Notes: generated by a model from the letters alone, not told the origin. Numbered from the stretch's first letter, positions 33,408-42,481 are shown. The stretch is 42,889 nt of DNA from Bacteroidetes bacterium QH_7_62_13 (GCA_003023365.1 PXTG01000056.1:1-42889); one strand, 5' to 3'. Program-made: numbers and translations.

Positions 33408-34415
33408 CTAGCCGCGAGTCCAAAGCTCCTCAACCAGGTCAATCGTTCTATTGGCGTACCCCCATTCGTTGTCGTACCAACCTACCACTTTCACCATGGA
33501 GCCGGAGGTCATCGACCAAGGGGCGTCGTAGATGCAGGAGTGGGGATTGTGGATGATGTCGCGGGAGACGATGGGTTCGTCGCTGTACTGGAGAATGCCG
33601 TCGAAGGCCCCGTTGGCAGCTTCACGGAAGGCATCGTGTATGTCTTCCGTAGTCACGTCCTGCTCCACAGTCGCGGTGAGATCGGTTACCGAACCGTCCG
33701 GAGTCGGTACGCGCATCGCCATGCCGTCGAGCTTCCCGTCGAGGTGAGGGAGTACGTCCCCCAAGGCCTTTGCGGCGCCGGTGGTGGTCGGAATGATCGA
33801 CTCGGCGGCGGTCCGGGCCCGGCGCAGGTCGCTGTGCGGGCCGTCCACGATGTTCTGCGAGGACGTGTAGGCATGGACGGTTGTCATGAGCCCCCCCTCA
33901 ACCCCAAATTCGTCGTCGAGCACCTTGACGAGGGGAGCGAGGCAGTTTGTGGTGCAACTGGCGTTGGACACGACCTCTTCGTCGCCGGTAAGGACATCAT
34001 CGTTCACCCCCAAAACGACGGTCGCGTCCACCTCACTCTTCGCGGGGGCGCTGATCACGACCTTGTCGGCACCGGCTTCCAGGTGCTGAGCCGCTTTGTC
34101 GCGGGTCCGGAAAATACCGGTTGATTCGATGACCACATCGGTACCGAGGTCTCCCCAGGGCAGTTTTGTGGGATCCTTCTCGCTAAAGACTGGGAACCGG
34201 GTGTCGTCCACCTTGAGGGCGTCGCCGTCGAGCCGGACCTCTCCCGGGAATTGGCCGTGGACAGTATCGTACTTTAGAAGGGTGGCCAGCGTCTCGGCGT
34301 CGGTGAGATCGTTGATACCGACGATGTCGAAGTTATGATCTTCTCGCTCGAGAACCGAGCGGAAGCAGAGACGGCCGATCCGCCCGAATCCGTTAATGCC
34401 GAGTTTAATAGACAT
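33408..34415 (-). CDS. gap: glyceraldehyde-3-phosphate dehydrogenase
   Basis: A 335-residue NAD(P)-dependent enzyme converting glyceraldehyde 3-phosphate to 1,3-bisphosphoglycerate. INGFGRIGRL is the cofactor loop, ASCTTNCLAPL holds catalytic Cys154, and TTVHAYTSSQ, RARTAAESIIPTTTGAAKA and the closing GWYDNEWGYANR match the family. The frame is open 64 codons further upstream, but the ATG at 34415 begins at the homology start. It is the first gene of gap-pgk. At the dinucleotide-binding site I see no feature that settles NAD versus NADP preference. Confidence 0.97.
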   Translation of the reverse strand: MSIKLGINGFGRIGRLCFRSVLEREDHNFDIVGINDLTDAETLATLLKYDTVHGQFPGEVRLDGDALKVDDTRFPVFSEKDPTKLPWGDLGTDVVIESTGIFRTRDKAAQHLEAGADKVVISAPAKSEVDATVVLGVNDDVLTGDEEVVSNASCTTNCLAPLVKVLDDEFGVEGGLMTTVHAYTSSQNIVDGPHSDLRRARTAAESIIPTTTGAAKALGDVLPHLDGKLDGMAMRVPTPDGSVTDLTATVEQDVTTEDIHDAFREAANGAFDGILQYSDEPIVSRDIIHNPHSCIYDAPWSMTSGSMVKVVGWYDNEWGYANRTIDLVEELWTRG

Positions 34416-34544
34416 AGGGAATTTCCGGTCAAGTTCGTAAGTTCGACGAGACGATGCGCATGCAGCGGTTGCTAACCGGTCTTCTTGTGCATCGTTAAGG
34501 TACTCAAGAAAGAGGCAACGTGTACGTGAAGCAACCCCCAACTT

Positions 34545-34573
34545 ATAAAATATCGGCAAGTTGGCTTGGCAAA
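34545..34573 (-). promoter_or_regulatory. weak candidate promoter for gap, in a 332-base gene-free region
   Basis: In the gene-free stretch 34416-34747, on the minus strand, TTTG (34570-34573) and TATTTTAT (34545-34552) are separated by 17 bases, resembling the Bacteroidota -33 TTTG and -7 TAnnTTTG elements with two mismatches. The gap leader would be about 130 bases. A 6-bp hairpin with the arms CAACTT and AAGTTG overlaps it, and another hairpin (34602-34623) lies nearby. The rest of the region shows nothing recognisable. Confidence 0.3.
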
Positions 34574-34747
34574 GATCACATGGAAAACTGACGACGACAA
34601 GTTCCAATCTTTTCCGGTTGGAAACGAAAGAGCCCCGGTACGTTAAACCGAAGGTGGCCAGCCGCCCCTTCCTCGGGATGCGGCCTCGGCCGTGAATGTT
34701 CGTTCGAGCCCTGTATCATAACCGTCCCTCTAACGGTCTCCTCGGAT

Positions 34748-35370
34748 ATGACCGCCTTGAAAACGCCCGATAAAACCTCGCGCCGCCAGGAGCTTCGTAG
34801 GAATTGGCTCGTCCAGCTGTATGCCCGGGCGCTTCTCCTCTACGAAGAGAACCGACAGCTCGTTTACGGGCTGGGCATCGGGGTGCTCGCTCTCATTCTG
34901 GCCATCCCAGGTTACGTGTATTATCAGCAGCGCCAGGCGGAACAGGCCAATGAGCTGCTGGGACGGATTCTCCCGGTGTACGAACAGGGGAACTACGAAC
35001 AGGCGCTCAACGGCACCGGTCAACAGGCCGGTCTCCTTACCCTCGCCGATGACTACGGGGGGACCGACGCCACAACGACTTCATTGGGGCGAGTGCCTAT
35101 GCCGCCGAGGCGTCGATCTACGAGAACCGAGGTGATATGCAGACGGCCGCGGAACGATACGAGCAGGCCGCGGAGCAGTACCAGAATAAGTTGACGACCC
35201 CACGCTACCTACTTGAAGCCGGAAAGGCCTACGAGGAGGCACGGGGCTTTGCTGCCGCTGAAAAGGTGTATCGGCGAATCAAACAGGAGTATCCTGACTC
35301 CGATCAGGCAGAGGAGGTCGACCGATTTCTTGCCCGTGTTAAAGCACGCCGGACACGGTCGGGGTCGTAA
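34748..35370 (+). CDS. TPR-type membrane-anchored protein with a frameshift
   Basis: Two overlapping frames together encode one protein of about 207 residues. Frame 1 (from ATG 34748) has a basic/polar start, a membrane helix LVYGLGIGVLALILAIPGYVYY, then TPR-like helices up to DDYGGTDA. Frame 2, one base back, continues HNDFIGASAYAAEASIYENRGDMQ, AAERYEQAAEQYQNK and KVYRRIKQEYPDSDQAEEVD to the stop at 35370. The register change is near 35055-35070, beside a run of six Gs (TACGGGGGGACC). A -1 slip at that run restores the second frame. It could be a sequencing error, a pseudogene, or a programmed frameshift. The layout matches tetratricopeptide envelope proteins of this phylum. Confidence 0.7.
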
Positions 35371-35436
35371 GTCCTCCCGCTGAAGCCACCGCCCGTATCG
35401 CTGTCGACTCCTTTCTGACCGCCGCTCATACCTGTC

Positions 35437-36816
35437 ATGCCCACCGTCCTCGTGGTCGACGATGAGGCGAGTATTCGCCGTACGCTGCGAGAGATTCTGG
35501 AGTATGAGGACTTTGATGTCGAGGAGGCAGTTGATGGGGAGGAGGCCCTCGCAGCCATCCGCGAGCATCAGTACGACCTGGTGCTGTTGGACGTGAAGAT
35601 GCCGAAGATGGACGGGATGGATGTCCTGGAGGATATCGCTGAGAATGAGACCGATCTCCCGGTCGTCATGATCAGCGGCCATGGGACCATCGAGACGGCC
35701 GTCGAAGCCACCAAGCTCGGGGCGTACGACTTCATTGAGAAGCCGCCGGACCTGAACCGGCTTTTGGTGACGGTCCGCAACGCGATGGATCGCGGCCAAC
35801 TGGAGGTGAAGAACCGCCGCATGCGCCAAACCCTGAGCGAGCAGAGCACAGGGGACCTCCCCCCCATCATCGGGGAGAGTGATGCGATTCAGGAGGTCAA
35901 AGAGACCATCGACCGGGTGGCCCCAACGGAGGCCCGTGTCCTCATATCCGGGGAAAACGGTACCGGCAAAGAGCTGGTCGCCAAGTGGCTCCATCACGGG
36001 TCGGCCCGGGCGGACGAGCCGATGGTCGAAGTCAACTGTGCGGCCATTCCCAGTGACCTGATCGAAAGTGAGCTGTTCGGTCACGAGCAAGGGGCCTTCA
36101 CCGGTGCGACCCAGCAGCGCATCGGAAAATTTGAGCAAGCTCACGAGGGGACCTTGTTCCTCGACGAGATCGGTGACATGAGTCTCTCGGCTCAGGCGAA
36201 GGTCCTGCGCGTTCTGGAAGAGGACAAAATCGAACGGGTGGGGGGAGAGCGGGGCATCGACGTGGACGTGCGGGTCGTCGCCGCTACAAACAAAGACCTG
36301 ATGGAAGAGATTGAGGAGGGGCGGTTCCGGGAGGATCTTTACCACCGAATCGGGGTCATCCTCATCGACGTACCGCCCCTGCGTCGGCGACGGGAAGACA
36401 TTCCCCTGCTCACCGAGCACGGGGCCGAGCGACTGGCGCGCCGAAATGGCCTAACGCCGAAGTCGTTTACCGACGAAGCGCTCGATCGACTTCAGAACTA
36501 TGAATGGCGAGGCAATGTGCGAGAGCTGTACAACGTGATTGAACGGCTCCTCATCCTGGTAGACGGGGACGACGTGGACGCGGAAGACGTAGAGCAGTTC
36601 ATCCAGCCGGATGGCGGAAGGAATGGGGCGACACAGGAACTCATCGCGGGCTACGACGACTTTACGGAGGCCCGCGACCAGTTCGAAAAACGATTTATCC
36701 AGCGAAAGTTGAATGAACACGACTGGAACGTGAGTCAGACCGCCGAGACGATTGGAATCCAACGTTCCCACCTCTACAACAAGCTCAATAAGTACGGCAT
36801 TGAACGCGACGGGTAA
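35437..36816 (+). CDS. NtrC-family sigma-54-dependent response regulator
   Basis: A 459-residue protein. A receiver domain (residues 1-118) has the phosphorylatable Asp52 in [13 protein letters not shown] and acidic pair DDE at 8-10. The AAA+ domain has Walker A GENGTGKE at 172-179, an intact GAFTGA at 219-224 for contact with sigma-54, Walker [10 protein letters not shown] and [17 protein letters not shown] near 355. A Fis-type helix-turn-helix closes the protein ([23 protein letters not shown]). No partner kinase is adjacent, although a stand-alone phosphoacceptor domain lies 2.5 kb downstream at 39386. The long frame on the other strand is its shadow. Confidence 0.96.
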   Translation: MPTVLVVDDEASIRRTLREILEYEDFDVEEAVDGEEALAAIREHQYDLVLLDVKMPKMDGMDVLEDIAENETDLPVVMISGHGTIETAVEATKLGAYDFIEKPPDLNRLLVTVRNAMDRGQLEVKNRRMRQTLSEQSTGDLPPIIGESDAIQEVKETIDRVAPTEARVLISGENGTGKELVAKWLHHGSARADEPMVEVNCAAIPSDLIESELFGHEQGAFTGATQQRIGKFEQAHEGTLFLDEIGDMSLSAQAKVLRVLEEDKIERVGGERGIDVDVRVVAATNKDLMEEIEEGRFREDLYHRIGVILIDVPPLRRRREDIPLLTEHGAERLARRNGLTPKSFTDEALDRLQNYEWRGNVRELYNVIERLLILVDGDDVDAEDVEQFIQPDGGRNGATQELIAGYDDFTEARDQFEKRFIQRKLNEHDWNVSQTAETIGIQRSHLYNKLNKYGIERDG

Positions 36817-36862
36817 GTGCTGTTTCGTTCTTGGCGATCCGAAGTCCCCTCCCCATTTCCCG

Positions 36863-37603
36863 ATGTCCGTGGCTCCCCCCCTTCTCGACGTAGACGCCCT
36901 CACGAAACAGTTCGATACGGGAGGTGCCGATCCTCTCACCGTACTGGACAACCTGGACATGACCGTCGAGGCGGGTGAGATTGTGGCCGTGGTGGGAGAG
37001 AGTGGAACCGGAAAATCGACGCTGCTCCACCTGCTCGGTGCCCTCGATCGTCCGACGGGGGGAACAGTTCGGTTTCGGGGAGACGATCTGTTTGCGAAGA
37101 GCGACGAAGAACTCGCGACGTTTCGCAACCGGTCCGTGGGCTTCGTCTTTCAATTCCACCATTTGTTGCCGGAGTTCACGGCACTGGAGAACGTGGCCAT
37201 GCCGGCTCTTATCCAGCACCGGTCGCTGGCAGACGCGAAGCCCCGGGCCCACGACTTGCTCGACCTTCTCGGGCTGGCCGACCGGGCCGAGCACCGTCCC
37301 AGTACGCTTTCGGGGGGGGAGAAGCAACGGGTCGCCATCGCGCGGTCGCTCATGAACGAGCCGTCCCTTGTCCTCATGGACGAACCCACCGGGAACCTCG
37401 ACGCGCGCACCGCCGAACCGCTGCATCAGGAGATCGAACGCCTCAGCCGGGAGACGAAGCAGACGTTCGTTGTTGCTACGCACAACCCGTCTCTGGCCGT
37501 TGTCGCGGGGCGTGTTCTTCGAATGGAGCACGGGCGTCTCCACGACGCGGGTCCGCCCGACAAGCTTACCCTGACGGAGGGAGGGACGGACGAAGACTAC
37601 TGA
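36863..37603 (+). CDS. lolD: LolD-like lipoprotein-releasing ABC ATPase
   Basis: A 246-residue ABC ATPase. Walker A is GESGTGKST near residue 50, the Q-loop [21 protein letters not shown] near 95 carries the LolD/MacB-type pattern, the signature is [15 protein letters not shown] near 152, Walker [13 protein letters not shown] near 172 and the switch His ATHNPSLA near 210. With LolC/E it would extract lipoproteins from the inner membrane toward LolA; those partners are not in this window. The ATG at 36863 lies 46 bases past the response regulator stop. MacB-type ATPases are an alternative. Confidence 0.85.
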   Translation: MSVAPPLLDVDALTKQFDTGGADPLTVLDNLDMTVEAGEIVAVVGESGTGKSTLLHLLGALDRPTGGTVRFRGDDLFAKSDEELATFRNRSVGFVFQFHHLLPEFTALENVAMPALIQHRSLADAKPRAHDLLDLLGLADRAEHRPSTLSGGEKQRVAIARSLMNEPSLVLMDEPTGNLDARTAEPLHQEIERLSRETKQTFVVATHNPSLAVVAGRVLRMEHGRLHDAGPPDKLTLTEGGTDEDY

Positions 37604-37791
37604 TTTGCAACGGATCGAGAAAAGACGATGTGCCCTGTAGACCCAGAATCCGGGTTGTAGCCCGCTCAGGGCCGTTTCGGGACGATCGACCAAGAAAGTT
37701 AGGTGTGAGGCGTCCCCCCCGAAAGCGAAACACCGGGCTCGCGAGGTTGGTTCGACCGTCACTCTTATTGAAAGCCAACCGGCCACAGCTT

Positions 37792-38430
37792 ATGGCCTCG
37801 ATCGACTCCCTCCCGCTTTTCCCGCTCGACTTAGTCCTGTATCCGAACGAGCGCCTTCCTCTTCACATCTTTGAGAAGCGGTACAAGGATCTCACGCGGT
37901 ACTGCCTCGACCACGACGTTCCCTTCGGCATCGTCCAAAGCACGGATGATTCACTGTCCGATGTAGGGACGACGGCGCGCATCGACAAGGTTGTTGAGCG
38001 GTATGAGGATGGACGCATGGACATTGCCGTGGAGGGGAAGGAACGATTCCGAATCCTCGGGGTCCATGATGAAAAAAGCTATTATACGGCTGATGTCTCG
38101 CTTTTTGAAGAAGAGAACGAAACGGTTGATCTCGACCTCAAGGAGCGCGTTATTACGCAACACATGAAGCTTCTTGAGTTGGCTGGTCGCACCGTGCGCC
38201 CCGATCTTTACCAGGATGTCGAGTATCTTTCCTACGTCCTGGCACAGAACGCGGCCCTCGACGGCGAACAAAAACAGGAGTTGCTTGAGACACCGGGCGA
38301 AAACGAGCGTATTCGTTACCTCATCCGCCATTTTGAGTCCTTAATTCCGAAGGTCGAGAAGAAGGAGGATGTGAACCGTCGGATTCGCTCAAACGGCCAC
38401 TTCCGTGACTTCCCGCCGGAGGAAGTATAG
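37792..38430 (+). CDS. Lon substrate-binding (LonN/LAN) domain protein
   Basis: A 212-residue stand-alone protein consisting of the N-terminal domain of Lon protease: LPLFPLDLVLYPNERLPLHIFEKRYKDL near residues 7-34, VPFGIVQ, GTTARIDKVVERYEDGRMDIAVEGKERFRI and a helical second half. There is no ATPase or protease part, so it is not a truncated Lon; such single-domain proteins are widespread and function is not settled. The ATG at 37792 fits the homology start. It overlaps the following open frame, but the next gene starts 53 bases on. Confidence 0.9.
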   Translation: MASIDSLPLFPLDLVLYPNERLPLHIFEKRYKDLTRYCLDHDVPFGIVQSTDDSLSDVGTTARIDKVVERYEDGRMDIAVEGKERFRILGVHDEKSYYTADVSLFEEENETVDLDLKERVITQHMKLLELAGRTVRPDLYQDVEYLSYVLAQNAALDGEQKQELLETPGENERIRYLIRHFESLIPKVEKKEDVNRRIRSNGHFRDFPPEEV

Positions 38431-38482
38431 CCTTTGGGTGGATCTCCGGGATTCGACTTCCACAGATTTCTTCACGTATGGC

Positions 38483-39343
38483 ATGTCGAAAGAAATCGGA
38501 CCGTACACTGCTTACAGTATCGAAACGGGACGATTTGGGCTAGACGGGGGGGCGATGTTTGGTATCGTTCCCAAGCCCCTGTGGTCGGAGCGAATCGAGG
38601 CGGACGAGGAGAATCGCATTCCGCTCCACATGCGCTGCCTTTTGCTGGAGGGAGCCGATCGGCTCATTCTCGTAGACGTGGGAATGGGGGACACGTTTTC
38701 GGGAACGAAGTACGAAGAGATCTACGCCGTCGACCACGAGTACGCAACACTCGATGCGTCGTTGGGGGAGCACGGGTTCGATCGTACCGACGTTACCGAT
38801 GTCATCCTCACTCACCTCCATTTTGATCACTGTGGGGGGGCGACTCGTGAAGTGGAAAGTGGACGGCGACCTGCGTTCCCGAATGCGACCTACCACGTGC
38901 AGGAGGACCACTGGGACTGGGCGACTACTCCCAATCCGAAAGAAACCGGATCGTTTTTGCAGGAAACATTTGTGCCGATACGGCGGGAAGAGCAGCTTCA
39001 CCTCGTCGATGGGGCGGGGACCCTCTTTCCCCACATTTCCGTCGAACTCGTACACGGACACACCAACGCCCAGCAGATTGTGTTCGTTGGCGGCGAGGAA
39101 ACGACCCTAGTGTACGTAGCGGATCTTCTGCCGACCCCCCATCACCTTGCCCCGACCTGGACGATGGCCTACGATGTCCGTCCGCTTCAGACGATTGAGG
39201 AGAAAGGAGCCTTCCTGGAGCGAGCAGTAGACGAGGGATGGACGTTGTTCTTTGAGCATGATCCGGAGGTGGAAGTTGGGGATGTTGTGGAGACGGACCG
39301 GAAAATCAAAATCACGGACCCACGCCCCCTCAGCGATTTGTAG
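38483..39343 (+). CDS. MBL-fold metallo-hydrolase
   Basis: A 286-residue protein of the metallo-beta-lactamase fold. The metal motif is THLHFDHCGG with His111, His113, Asp115 and His116. Later His and Asp ligands are in ELVHGHTNAQQ near 192-201 and VYVADLLPTPHHLAP near 212-226. The N-terminal GPYTAYSIETGRFGLDGGAMFGIVPK resembles enzymes acting on small esters or lactones. Substrate is unknown. The ATG at 38483 is chosen because the upstream frame overlaps the previous gene. Confidence 0.9.
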   Translation: MSKEIGPYTAYSIETGRFGLDGGAMFGIVPKPLWSERIEADEENRIPLHMRCLLLEGADRLILVDVGMGDTFSGTKYEEIYAVDHEYATLDASLGEHGFDRTDVTDVILTHLHFDHCGGATREVESGRRPAFPNATYHVQEDHWDWATTPNPKETGSFLQETFVPIRREEQLHLVDGAGTLFPHISVELVHGHTNAQQIVFVGGEETTLVYVADLLPTPHHLAPTWTMAYDVRPLQTIEEKGAFLERAVDEGWTLFFEHDPEVEVGDVVETDRKIKITDPRPLSDL

Positions 39344-39385
39344 CTCGCCATTCAAATACGTCTTGAGTGCCTAACTTGCCAGTCT

Positions 39386-39637
39386 ATGAGTGATTCTGAT
39401 CCTCCCGACTCGTTGCATGAGATGCACGAGGAGATATCGTCCGTCTACCACGACATGAACAATCCTTTATCGATAATATCCGGAAACGCGCAGTTTTTGC
39501 TTGAATTAAGTCGAGAAAAGAATGTCGGGGAGGAGTTCATTTCGTCGGTTCGAGACATCAAGGAAGCAACTGAGCGAATGTCGGATTCCCTGAGCCGATT
39601 GACGCGTCTGAAGGAAGAGCTTGAAGATTTGGCCTGA
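39386..39637 (+). CDS. stand-alone histidine-kinase phosphoacceptor (DHp-like) domain
   Basis: An 83-residue protein. Residues ~18-40 (SSVYHDMNNPLSIISGNAQF) match the H-box of a histidine kinase of the HDxNNxL type, with the phosphoacceptor-like His22. A second helix with heptad character (SSVRDIKEATERMSDSLSRLTRLKEELEDL) completes a two-helix dimerisation hairpin. There is no HATPase domain, membrane segment or receiver, and the gene stops cleanly. It could be a phosphotransfer or kinase-inhibiting protein. The start ATG at 39386 is 42 bases after the MBL gene. Confidence 0.8.
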   Translation: MSDSDPPDSLHEMHEEISSVYHDMNNPLSIISGNAQFLLELSREKNVGEEFISSVRDIKEATERMSDSLSRLTRLKEELEDLA

Positions 39638-39925
39638 ACGGATCTTCGGTTCGGAGCGGATGGGATTCTGGCTCGGTTTCATCGGAAATGTCCGCCGGAA
39701 GCGAACGATACACCTGGAGAATTTTCAATCCGATCCTGCCTCCATTAGGTTTTATTGAGTTCGTCTCACAAATTTCGACTAACGCATTGGTCCAACTGTT
39801 ACGGTAGATCCTACGTACCGAAGGCCGGGCAAAATGGCACCGGGGCATGCGTGCAAGCGAACCTAGGACGATTGTCGTCTTCCCGCCTTTGTTCTCGCAG
39901 TACTTCCGATACGAGCCATTCTGTC

Positions 39926-41083
39926 ATGTTGGACGCTCATCCCTCTCGTTTCAACCAGTACGTTGTCTTCTTCCTGGGCCTTTTTCTCGTTGGCCTGGGG
40001 ACCACCCTTCCCGCCCACGCGCAGCTAGGAGAGTCGACGGCCCTCTTCTTGCGCATTGAGCCGGACAGTCGTGCTGCTGGCATGGGAAATACAGGGGTGG
40101 CCGTGGCGGACAACGCCAACGCGATATTCTGGAACCCAGCCGGATTGGCGTTCCAAAACGAAACGCAGGTTGGTCTGACCCACGCCAACTGGCTCCCCCA
40201 ATTTGACGCCGGACTCTTCTATGAGTACCTCGTAGGAACCTATCACGTTGATGGTGTTGGAACCTTCGGTGGTAATGTGACCTACTTCAACCTTGGGGAA
40301 ATCGAAATCACGGATGGGGATGGAAATACCCAAGGTACTTACCGTTCGTACGAGCTTGCTGTTGGGGTTTCGTACGGGTACCAGGTGTCCGAGCGTCTCG
40401 GACTGGGGACTAGCCTCCGGGGAATTTATTCGAAGTTGTCTCCAGCCAGGCCGGAGCAAAACATTGAGAGCGGGACGGCGTCTACGCTCGCCGGGGACGT
40501 ATCCATGCTCTATCGAACGGCCCCTTTCGACTTGGCGGGATCAAAGACAACCTTCTCTACCGGGTTCAACCTCGCCAATATGGGAGGGCGTTTGAAATAC
40601 AACCAGAAGAGGGATCCCCTTCCGATGAATCTGCGATTCGGGTATGCACTGACGGTCGACTTTGATGAATACAACTCGTTGACCTTTGCCAACGACTTCA
40701 ACAAGGAACTCGTCAACGTCGAGCGGCAAGTTGACCAGGGGGATACCACCTACGTCGCAGACCGCTTCTACGAAGCGCTCTTCTCCTCGTGGGGATCGGC
40801 ACGCGGAGAGCAACGGAGAGGGCAGGGAGCTGAGTCGTTAGGGTTGGTCGAGCAGTTCACTGTAGGAACAGGTCTAGAGTACTGGTACAGTGACCTCTTC
40901 GCCCTACGGACTGGATATTACTACGAGGATCCAGACAATGGCGGGCGTGAGTTCTTGAATTTCGGGGCGGGTCTTCGTTATAACATAGTAGGGGTTGACA
41001 TCTCATATATTTACACGTTGGAACGTGACAGTCCTCTTGCCAACACGCTTCGGTTTTCTCTCTTGTTTGACTTTCCGAAGTAG
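39926..41083 (+). CDS. porV: PorV-like outer membrane beta-barrel protein (type IX secretion)
   Basis: A 385-residue protein. A signal peptide (residues 1-33, cleaved after PAHA) is followed by LRIEPDSRAAGMGNTGVAVADNANAIFWNPAGLAF, the clear signature of PorV/UPF0164 (FadL-like) proteins. A repeating pattern of amphipathic strands runs to the end, closing with LANTLRFSLLFDF, a C-terminal aromatic as in outer-membrane barrels. PorV shuttles type IX substrates from the translocon to the attachment complex. No other type IX gene lies here, but the following secreted protein may be related to the pathway. The 288-base gap before it shows no gene. Confidence 0.9.
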   Translation: MLDAHPSRFNQYVVFFLGLFLVGLGTTLPAHAQLGESTALFLRIEPDSRAAGMGNTGVAVADNANAIFWNPAGLAFQNETQVGLTHANWLPQFDAGLFYEYLVGTYHVDGVGTFGGNVTYFNLGEIEITDGDGNTQGTYRSYELAVGVSYGYQVSERLGLGTSLRGIYSKLSPARPEQNIESGTASTLAGDVSMLYRTAPFDLAGSKTTFSTGFNLANMGGRLKYNQKRDPLPMNLRFGYALTVDFDEYNSLTFANDFNKELVNVERQVDQGDTTYVADRFYEALFSSWGSARGEQRRGQGAESLGLVEQFTVGTGLEYWYSDLFALRTGYYYEDPDNGGREFLNFGAGLRYNIVGVDISYIYTLERDSPLANTLRFSLLFDFPK

Positions 41084-41160
41084 TTCATCGTGGATGCGAT
41101 AGGACCCGAGCGCCCTCCACGGTCTTCCAAGGTTTACTCATACATCCATTCTCCCTCACA

Positions 41161-41598
41161 ATGAACGTTTTCCTGTTTCAGGGGAATCCCAACTCTGCGC
41201 GCCGACTGCAGTCTTTTTATGGATTCAGTGAGGCTTGGAGGCTTCTCCCCGTGGTTGCGCTTGCTCTACTGATTTCTCTGGTGGCGCAGCCAGCCATCGC
41301 CCAGTCGTATCAGGACGAGGGTCCACAGTATAGAGAGTCTCCCCAGCGAGAACAGTCGGAATATCAGTCGTCCTCCCCCTCTAATTCCCCATCGAATTTG
41401 CCCGATTGGGCGGAGCCCACACAGTCTCAAAATGATCCCTCACCGGCGGGTGAGGTCGGTGCGAAGACGGCTCCTCCCCCTCCCGGTGATCCTCCGCAGG
41501 TCCCCGTTGATGGAGGGCTCGCCCTCCTGGCCGCTGCTGGAGCGGGATACGCTGTCCGCAAGCTTGATGGAGATGGGGAGGGCCAAGATGTCCTCTAG
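41161..41598 (+). CDS. secreted protein with PxDGG-helix-basic C-terminal sorting-like tail
   Basis: A 145-residue protein. After a polar start it has a hydrophobic signal segment (LLPVVALALLISLVAQPAIAQ). The middle is a low-complexity Gln/Ser/Pro/Glu linker. The C-terminus carries PPQVPVDGGLALLAAAGAG, a short hydrophobic stretch, then the charged VRKLDGDGE. A proline-rich lead, PxDGG, a helix and basic residues is the layout of a Bacteroidota C-terminal sorting signal. It lies 77 bases behind porV and has its own terminator. Function otherwise unknown. Confidence 0.7.
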   Translation: MNVFLFQGNPNSARRLQSFYGFSEAWRLLPVVALALLISLVAQPAIAQSYQDEGPQYRESPQREQSEYQSSSPSNSPSNLPDWAEPTQSQNDPSPAGEVGAKTAPPPPGDPPQVPVDGGLALLAAAGAGYAVRKLDGDGEGQDVL

Positions 41599-41628
41599 AC
41601 TTTCCTTTTCAGCCTTACCTGCAGGATT

Positions 41629-41655
41629 GGGACGCTCCGGCGTCCCTTTTCTTTT
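41629..41655 (+). terminator. Rho-independent terminator
   Basis: GGGACGC (41629-41635), loop TCCG, GCGTCCC (41640-41646), then TTTTCTTTT. A perfect 7-bp stem with a T-rich tail, 31 bases past the stop codon of the small secreted protein, ends the plus-strand run before the TetR gene. Confidence 0.88.
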
Positions 41656-41726
41656 GGTGGGAGAAGCCAAGTATGCAGGTACGGGAAGAGCCTGGCCTCC
41701 AACCGACAGACTGGATACTTCGACGA

Positions 41727-41742
41727 ATAAGTTGTAACTTAT
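41727..41742. promoter_or_regulatory. palindrome ATAAGTT-GT-AACTTAT, likely operator of the TetR regulator
   Basis: Perfect seven-base half-sites with a two-base spacer lie about 70 bases before the TetR start at 41813. A 16-bp dyad of this kind close to a tetR-type gene is the usual autoregulatory operator. No second copy was noticed in the window. Confidence 0.65.
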
Positions 41743-41812
41743 CGTACCGTCGACACGGTCTTCCCAGATGACGTGAGGGTCTTCCTGCTTTTCCTTGCTA
41801 CCACGCCCCGTA

Positions 41813-42430
41813 ATGAGCGAACAATCTGAATCCGGCGAGAACGGGGATTTACGGCGGAAAATCCTCGATACCACCCGGCATCTTCTCGTTCGGGAGGGAT
41901 ATCAGAACCTCTCGATGCGGAAAATTGCCGACGCCATTGGATATAGTGCAACGAGCATCTATTTACACTTTGACGGCAAAGATGCCCTGCTCCATGCGCT
42001 TATCCACGAAGGCATGATGCAATTGCACGAGGAGCTGGAGGAGGCGGCCGAATACGCTGAGGATCCCGTACAGTGCCTCCGGGCCCTCTGTCGACAATTC
42101 ATCGACTTCGGTCTCGCCAATCCGGAATATTACGAAATCATGTTTCAACTCCGTCCGGAACGGATGGAACGGTACCCCCCCGAAAAGTACCGTCAAGCGC
42201 GAAGCAACTTGGATTTTTTCGGACGTGTCCTAGAGGAAGGGGAGGAACAGGGCATGTTCGGCATTGAAGACGCGAAGGTCTCGGCCAGTACCATCTGGGC
42301 TTCTCTCCATGGTACAGTGTCTCTCCTCCTGGCCGATCGCGTGGACGTGAGCATTGAACGAGAGAGGTTCATTGAGACAGCGATTCGACAGTCCATCCAG
42401 GGATGTCGGCGTCCCACTGTTTCGTCCTGA
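41813..42430 (+). CDS. TetR/AcrR family transcriptional regulator
   Basis: A 205-residue repressor. The N-terminal helix-turn-helix is DLRRKILDTTRHLLVREGYQNLSMRKIADAIGYSATSIYLHF. The helical C-terminal ligand domain includes LRALCRQFIDFGLANPEYYEIMFQLRPE and TIWASLHGTVSLLLADR. It is followed at once by the start of a fatty-acid CoA ligase, so by context (Thermus and Bacillus FadR) it may sense acyl-CoA and control fatty-acid degradation. The start ATG at 41813 is preferred to a TTG at 41795. Confidence 0.92.
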   Translation: MSEQSESGENGDLRRKILDTTRHLLVREGYQNLSMRKIADAIGYSATSIYLHFDGKDALLHALIHEGMMQLHEELEEAAEYAEDPVQCLRALCRQFIDFGLANPEYYEIMFQLRPERMERYPPEKYRQARSNLDFFGRVLEEGEEQGMFGIEDAKVSASTIWASLHGTVSLLLADRVDVSIERERFIETAIRQSIQGCRRPTVSS

Positions 42431-42481
42431 TGCTCCTCATCGTGTCCGCTCCATCAGCATTGACCCAAACTACGACGGCGT

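Noticed and set aside
32164-34124. Long plus-strand frames opposite pgk and gap
   Set aside because: Shadows of two unmistakable glycolytic genes.
35209-36420. 403-codon minus-strand frame opposite the response regulator
   Set aside because: Shadow of the NtrC-type gene and the TPR gene tail.
39835-39850. Possible sigma-54 promoter (TGGCACCGGGGCATGC) upstream of porV
   Set aside because: The GG and GC elements are separated by 11 bases, not the required 10, and the -12 element lacks the TTGC core.
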